Shown here: one piece after another, positions 58,615-64,000 of the stretch
Layout: each line of letters begins with the position of its first letter
Numbering within the stretch: position 1 is the stretch's first letter
From: Cunninghamia lanceolata
Lineage: Eukaryota > Streptophyta > Pinopsida > Cupressales > Cupressaceae
DNA length: 64,000 bases
Assembly (NCBI GenBank): GCA_027924645.1
Contig: BSBN01000213.1
Coordinates: 34,598,501-34,662,500 of the forward strand
Direction: 5' to 3'
Made by a program: the position numbers and the translations under genes
Notes under the pieces: generated by a model
Databases searched by the model: none
What the model was told of the DNA's origin: nothing
What the model saw: only the letters and a program-made list of their open reading frames with translations

Positions 58615-60337
58615 TGTTAGAACACAAGAAATCAACTGAGAGGGGGTGAATAAGTAGATCAATAAAACTTAAAAACTTCAAGCCTCTAGAATGCAGATCA
58701 AATTAACTCTTAGTGCAATAATATCAACAACAAGAAAGAATGCACACATGAACACCAGATATACATGAAAACCCAATATGGGAAAATCCATGGTGAGAAA
58801 ATGCTGCTAGGATCTACTATCCTAATCTAGCCTCACATATGAAACCATTTGTTACAATGTTTAAGAGCACCAACTCTAAGGAGTCACCAAACCCCTGATT
58901 TAAGAGTACTAACTTTAAGGAGACTACATTCCCCTAATCTGAGCACCAACTCAGTCCATAGGAGGCACCAACCTCACTGAATCTTTACATGTTCAAGTAT
59001 GCAGCCATTTGGTTCTTCATCAACCTCAAATGTATCTATTCATATCATCTATAGTCTTCTCCTCTCACTTTACTCACACAGATTCTCTCTGCACTAAATT
59101 CTTCACTCACTCATCAATCCATCTCTTACACATACATAATTTCTACACACAGAATTCTATACACGCACATACACTCTACACACATGTATATTTATCCTAT
59201 TACAAGTGCTCTTATATATCCATCTATTTCTGCATATACTCACACATCTGCATGTCCGCACTCCAGTCTTTTTACATGTTAAAGACTCTAGATTTTCTAC
59301 ACCTCTACTTTTTGTATGTCCTGAAAAACAACTCTGCATGTAGCTTTGTGCATGCATTAAATCTGATTTTCTTCTATTACATTCGTAATTCTACTAATAT
59401 CTTAGCGCATGTAAAAAATCTAGCTTTTCTGTTGTTTACACTGTCATCTCCATGCATCCTCTATTAGTCTTTAACCACTAATTAAGCATCTAGGTTTCAT
59501 GCCAAAAATATAGTGGTCAAAACATTTTGTTTATTTCATTATCCTCTTTTATCATAGATTTTGTCATTTCTTGAACCATCACCTTTTAATCCTTTATCGA
59601 AGATTTTCACTTTCTTCGAACTTCAGTCTCTTACTCCTTTATCGACGAAAATCATTTTTTTCAAACTATGACTTATGTCTTCTTTATCAGTGAAATTTGC
59701 CTTTTGCAAACCTCTGCCTTTGACTCTTTTATCGGCAAAAATCATATTTTACAAACTCTCCTTTTATCTCCTTTTGTCTCTATTAGCAAATGTTCCAAAT
59801 CATGAACTTTGCTTTTATCACCTTTTGCCTCTATTGGCAAAGTCATCAAACGGCGAACCTCATTGTTGGCAAACAAAAGCACTTTGTAAAATAAAATTCT
59901 TCCTGAGGCCTTGCTAACAACTTTTCTCTTTATTTCAAAAAGCACCAAACCACAAACTCACTATTTGAGCTCTTCTTTCCAATGCCTCTTCCTTCCGTGC
60001 TCCCTTCATTGTCGGTGAATCGACAAATTTTAGAAATTTCAAACTAAATGTTGTGGTCGAGACTTAGACTTTTTCCCTCTTCAAAGTCTTCAACAAGAAT
60101 GTTTCCCTTTGCTTTTGTCAGTGAATCGGCAAAGATCAGAACTGACAAACTTGCCAGTTTTTGAACTAAATGTTTTGCCGACTAAGGGAAAAACTAATGC
60201 CTTAGTATATTTTCCCACCCTTCTGCCTTAGAACCTTTTTCTTCTATGCAATTATCCTTTTCTAGAGACACTCTAAAAAACTCCTTTGACATCCAACTTT
60301 GACATCCAACTTTGACATCAATGACAATATATCAACA
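58615..60337 (-). repeat. 5' LTR of the SIRE-type element
   Basis: It is 1,723 bp, starts TGTTAGAACACAAG and ends ATATCAACA in window orientation. It matches 43507-45162. The 152-codon plus-strand frame at 59009-59467 is low-complexity LTR sequence, not a gene. Confidence 0.88.
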
Positions 60338-60342
60338 AAATC

Positions 60343-62874
60343 CACTCCAAGTTGGAGTCACAGCTGAGAGATTTGGTTTTGATCTCAACGTATTCAAAGC
60401 ATTTACTAGCACTTGGTGACTCTACAAGTTCAAATATATTGGTATACGCAATCCAAATTGTTCAAAGAATATCAAGGATTAGTATTTTGGTGGTGTTCTT
60501 GATCTTTCCCTTCATGGAAAGCCTCCTAATCACCTGGTGACCCTACTGTTATGTGCATAATTTTCTAAATCAGACCTAATTATTCTTGTTTTAAAAGAAT
60601 ATTTCATGAATTTCCAACTCTTTTTGAAATGTTAGCATGTCAAAATATCCTAGGGAATATGCTCCTTCCCATCCATTTTTCCAAAATGTAGTTTTTGAAC
60701 ACTCCCAATACCCATATTAGTCTTAAAATATTATTGGTTCCATCCCAAATAGCCCTATCACAGTAAGATATCAGTGTTTTCCTCATGATTTCCTCCCAAC
60801 CGCCCCTACTCAGCCTTCTTGGTAGCCTATCCTTGCTCCCAACCAGCATGTTTACACTCCTAATCAACCTCAAGATGTTGACAACATGAGCATTAGAGAT
60901 ATCATGTTAAACTTTCAAAAGTAAATAGGTGATGTTAGAAAAGAGTAGGAGTATAGTTTGCAGTAGGAAGAGCTTGCCTATCAAGATTATCTATACTAGT
61001 AGAAGAGGGAGATACAAGTGAGGTATGAAGAGGAGTTTCTAGCTAAACGAATTGTGGCTAAAGAAGAACAAATGAAGCAAGTGGTGGATCAAATAGAAAG
61101 GTATGAAACCCAACCAACCTTTTATATTTCTAATTTCAAACCATCTCCTTCCATAACTATGAATCAACATGTGAAAGAAGAGGTTTCCAAGTTTAAAATT
61201 CCAAGTTTCAATCAAGGAAACCTTCTGAATGTTCAAGTAAGTGTTCTTGTGTCAAAATTCCAAGTTTTAGAGGCCCTCATCCTTTACAAGAGCCTATACC
61301 TTTGAAAACTCAGCCTATTATCTTTCAAGAGCATCCCATTCAAAAACCTACTCTTCCTCAAGAAATTCAACAAACCTTTCAAAATCCCATACCAAATCAA
61401 TTTTCTTGTCATAGCACCATTTCACTTTTTAAGTGTGGACTAGCTGTTTTGCAAGCTAGTTGGTTTCATGAAAAAAAGGAGCTGGTTGAAGAAAAGGAAG
61501 AATAATCTACTATTTTTGAGCATGCATATGATATAAAAGATGAAAAATCACACCTTATACAAGAGGAACAAGAGGTTGTTGCAGTTTATCAAGTGTTTCA
61601 TGCATAGTAAGAAGAGGTTGATTCATTGAATCCTTTAAACTTTGTTTCATTTGATTGTTTTTCTCATGCTTTTGATGAGATGAATGAAAGTAGAATACAA
61701 AAGTTGCATGGTTAGAGTCTTCAGTCACAAAGACAAATTGTGCAAAATCTAGTGGAGATTGAATCAAATGGTAAGGAAGAATTGGTTATCTTATTTGACC
61801 AGCTACCTCACTTTGTGGACAAAGAAGGAGAAAACATGCCTATGCCCATATCAACAACAAAATTGGACAAATAAGAAGATGTTAAAGAATTTGATGAGCT
61901 ACTGATCCACAAAGAAAAAAATTAAAATGGAGTTTCAACTCATGAGGAGGAACACATGAGGATAGTCCTATTCTAGGAGATGGAGAAATTGATAGCATGG
62001 ATCTATTTGAGGAGCTTCCATTTTTCGTGGAGGATAGTGTTATAGAGATTGGGCATGAGCAAGAACAAATTGAAGATTTGTTCTTGGTTATAGAGTAGGG
62101 GTATTAGCTTCTCAGTGGTGAAGACTTCACCATTGAGTGCCTCCAAGGCTTCTTTTTAGAGCCCACATCAGAAGAAAATCAGGAATATCATGAACACAAG
62201 GAGAAGATGGTCAGTTTTCCAAGTAAGTCACAAGAGTATAAGCATCAAACTAGCATTAATTTTTTAAATTAACATTGGCTTGTCCAAAGGATATCCTATC
62301 AGACATCTATCATAGTTGGAGGCTAGAAAGGAAAAGAGACCATGTGGTATGCTTGATCCAAAGCACAAGATTGAGCATCTGGGATAGCAAGATCAACCTA
62401 CTTACACACTTCAAGATAGCTATACTACTAGTCAACTTGAGTGGGTGAGTGGATTTCTTTTCATTCTTGGAGAAGTATGTCAACAGTGTGTTGGATACCC
62501 ACTCTTTTTTCATCTCTTGTTGACTATACAAGCATAAAAAATATTCAAAATTGAATAGGAAATGAAGTTATTTTGATAAACCAGTCAATGGTTTTGTTTG
62601 AGTGATCCATTTTGTTGGTTTGCTTTAGGTTAGGATAGTTTTTTTGTGCAAATAAGTGTTGAGCACAGTTAGTTTGTCCTATTAGACGACTTTTTTTGTA
62701 GGTTTCTTAGTGTTTTGTCTTTTGGTTATAGTTGTTTTGAGATACTAACAACTATGTTTTAGGTCTGATGTTAGTTTGTTTTAGGTCTCCTTGACTCTAT
62801 GGCCCAATGGAAAGTGAAAGGCTACCGGTCTTCTAAGTTTTAGTAAGAAAAAAACCTATACATGGCACCAAAAA
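60343..62874 (+). pseudogene. Internal region of the LARD-like element with a degenerate ORF
   Basis: Pieces of a plus-strand coding frame run from about 60650 to 62530. 61018-61305 gives a charged, helical segment (KRIVAKEEQMKQVVDQIERY); later pieces are Glu-rich. A late segment, EARKEKRPCGMLDPKHKIEH, is near 62310-62370. Stops are frequent, many of them TAG. I recognise no gag, protease, RT or integrase motif. It may be a gag-like or element-specific protein. From about 62535 to 62874 nothing is coding; a purine-rich stretch near 62845 (AGTAAGAAAAAAA) may be the PPT but is not directly at the LTR. Confidence 0.45.
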
Positions 62875-64000
62875 TGTTACCTATTTGTGTTTCCTTAACA
62901 CAAATAGGTAGCCTGGATAATAAGGGGGTTTCTTGATAAAAAAATCCTAGTTTAAAGGTCTTAGTTTCTTATTTAAAAGTCTTTCCTTAGGTGTTTAAGG
63001 TCTTTAGAAGGTCTCACACGGCTTAGTAAATTGTTCAAATATATTAAATGTCTTTATTTTGTGTTGTTTTGGTATAAGAAATGTTTTGATGCCTTATCTC
63101 TTCCAAAAAATCATATCCAAGTGGAGTCAAAGGTCGAAATAGAAGCTTCATTGTATCTAAAAAACCTTAATTTTGTCAAAAACCTATACACATGTTTGGA
63201 GGGAGAATTTTTCAAGTTTGAGTTGAAGATTAGAGGTTAAACTCAAAGAATTCTTGGGTTAGAGTTTTGTAGCTCAAGCGAAGGGTTAGTTTTCCTTGTG
63301 TTGAAGTTTCCTAACTTCATGGTTCATGCCTCTTTTATGGTTTTCTTGTATTTTTCAAGTTTCCATCATGGTAGAAGAAATATTTGCAATGGAGATCTCA
63401 TATTAAAGGTTATGATAACATGAGATATCAAAGGAAGCAAAGGATATGATGCATTGTTCATGCAGATCTTTGGATGCACAACATAAAGAGAGAGATAAGA
63501 CAGGGATCAGCTTATGCAAAGTTCACAAGGAACAAACATGTCAAGAAGATAGAGAACAACAAGTATGAGAAGGTCAACCATGGAACCCTAGAAGGCATAG
63601 CCTGTAAAAGATCTATGTTCAACTACAAAGACTCATCAAAATGTAGGTGACAGTTTAAAACCCATATAGCATTAGTGAAGCTCATAAAACAGTGAAATTA
63701 GTATAAGAAGTATTGTGATCTTTTTGTCACTGATTTGATGATCAACAAGAAGCAAAAGGTAATACAATATAGTGGGTGTTGAAGATATTGAGAGATGATG
63801 TAGTTTATGTATGGAGGTCTTGGTACTCACTATACAAAGGGAGACAAGGGTCTGATCAGATAGAGCTTTGTATTCAAAGATCATGGACAATACGGAGTTA
63901 AAACTAACAAGGATAAAGGTCTACAAAGTTGCATGTAAGGGTTTATAAGACCAACACCTAGACATTGACCTACTCAGAGGACTATCACTATTCATTCCAT
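62875..64000 (+). repeat. 3' LTR of the LARD-like element, cut by window end
   Basis: It starts TGTTACCTATTTGTG and aligns with the first 1.1 kb of 39603-43478, about 8-9% different by eye. The frames in it are LTR noise. Confidence 0.75.

Larger units (their letters stand above)
43507..60337 (-). mobile_element. SIRE-type Ty1/copia retrotransposon, minus strand, split by a younger insertion
   Basis: LTRs lie at 43507-45162 (3') and 58615-60337 (5') and differ by about 7% by eye. Read on the minus strand, the order is PBS, gag with zinc knuckles, protease, integrase, RT and RNase H, which is copia. GGSDDMMCKEFAELMHKEFE and the multi-knuckle, coiled-coil Gag fit SIRE/Maximus. The flanks AACTC (43502-43506) and AAATC (60338-60342) are a probable TSD with one mismatch. 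It landed 21 bp after the LARD-like element's PBS start. The RT is cut at 54693/46499 by the gag-only element. Confidence 0.88.
39603..64000 (+). mobile_element. LARD-like non-autonomous LTR element, outermost of three nested, right end outside window
   Basis: TGTTACCCATTTGTG at 39603 and TGTTACCTATTTGTG at 62875 start two copies of one sequence that match to the window end. The left copy ends ATAACA at 43478 and a PBS follows. After removing the nested SIRE-type element, the internal region is about 2.56 kb and has no RT, integrase or protease motif. Long LTRs with a pol-less interior describe a large retrotransposon derivative (LARD). The LTRs differ by about 8-9% by eye. The right TSD is outside the window. 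Confidence 0.75.

Noticed and set aside
59009..59467. Plus-strand frame of 152 codons
   Set aside because: It lies entirely inside the SIRE-type LTR, has low complexity (Ser/Tyr/Phe/His) and is not preserved in the other LTR.

Overview
This window is nuclear DNA from a large-genome seed plant. It is AT-rich and made almost entirely of nested LTR retrotransposons and satellite-type tandem repeats. I found no intact host gene, tRNA, rRNA, CRISPR array or bacterial-type operon. The very long LTRs, the dense nesting and the LTR styles suggest a gymnosperm, possibly a conifer. That is inference; no marker gene is present to prove it.

Left third (1-22,550). A giant Ty3/gypsy element of the Tat/Ogre type runs from before the window to 20,631. 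Its 5' LTR (1-5,437, cut by the window edge) and 3' LTR (at least 14,779-20,631) flank a PBS, gag, protease, an extra archaeal-type RNase H placed before RT, RT, a degenerate second RNase H, and an open integrase frame. Each LTR holds a decayed ORF of about 4 kb, preceded by an intron-like segment and lying upstream of the LTR's TATA box, so in U3. The element sits in the 3' end of another gypsy element, whose tail, PPT and LTR follow (20,632 to about 22,340).

Middle (22,550-39,602). A satellite with a unit of about 359 bp occupies about 22,550-26,690, with a related block at about 35,056-35,955. Between them is a Ty1/copia element (27,449-33,835, TSD GGTCA). Its 5' LTR was split after 12 bp by a 1,270-bp solo LTR (27,461-28,730, TSD ATATG). 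A minisatellite of about 38 bp mixed with CT-rich tracts follows (about 35,956-37,310). After it comes a minus-strand pseudogene of a conserved family whose function I do not know (37,635-39,602).

Right third (39,603-64,000). There are three nested insertions. The outermost element has LTRs of about 3.9 kb and a pol-less internal region of about 2.56 kb (LARD-like, plus strand). It was interrupted just after its PBS by a minus-strand SIRE-type copia element (43,507-60,337). That element's RT gene was in turn interrupted by a young minus-strand element with gag only (46,499-54,693, TSD AGAAT). The gag-only element shares PBS, PPT and LTR-end motifs with its SIRE-type host, as expected of a non-autonomous partner.

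By-eye LTR divergences agree with the nesting: about 8-9% for the LARD-like element, 7% for the SIRE-type element, 1-2% for the gag-only element, 8-9% for the plus-strand copia and 4-5% for the giant Tat-like element. Premature stops are mostly TAG at places where glutamine is expected, as if CAG had decayed to TAG at methylated CHG sites.
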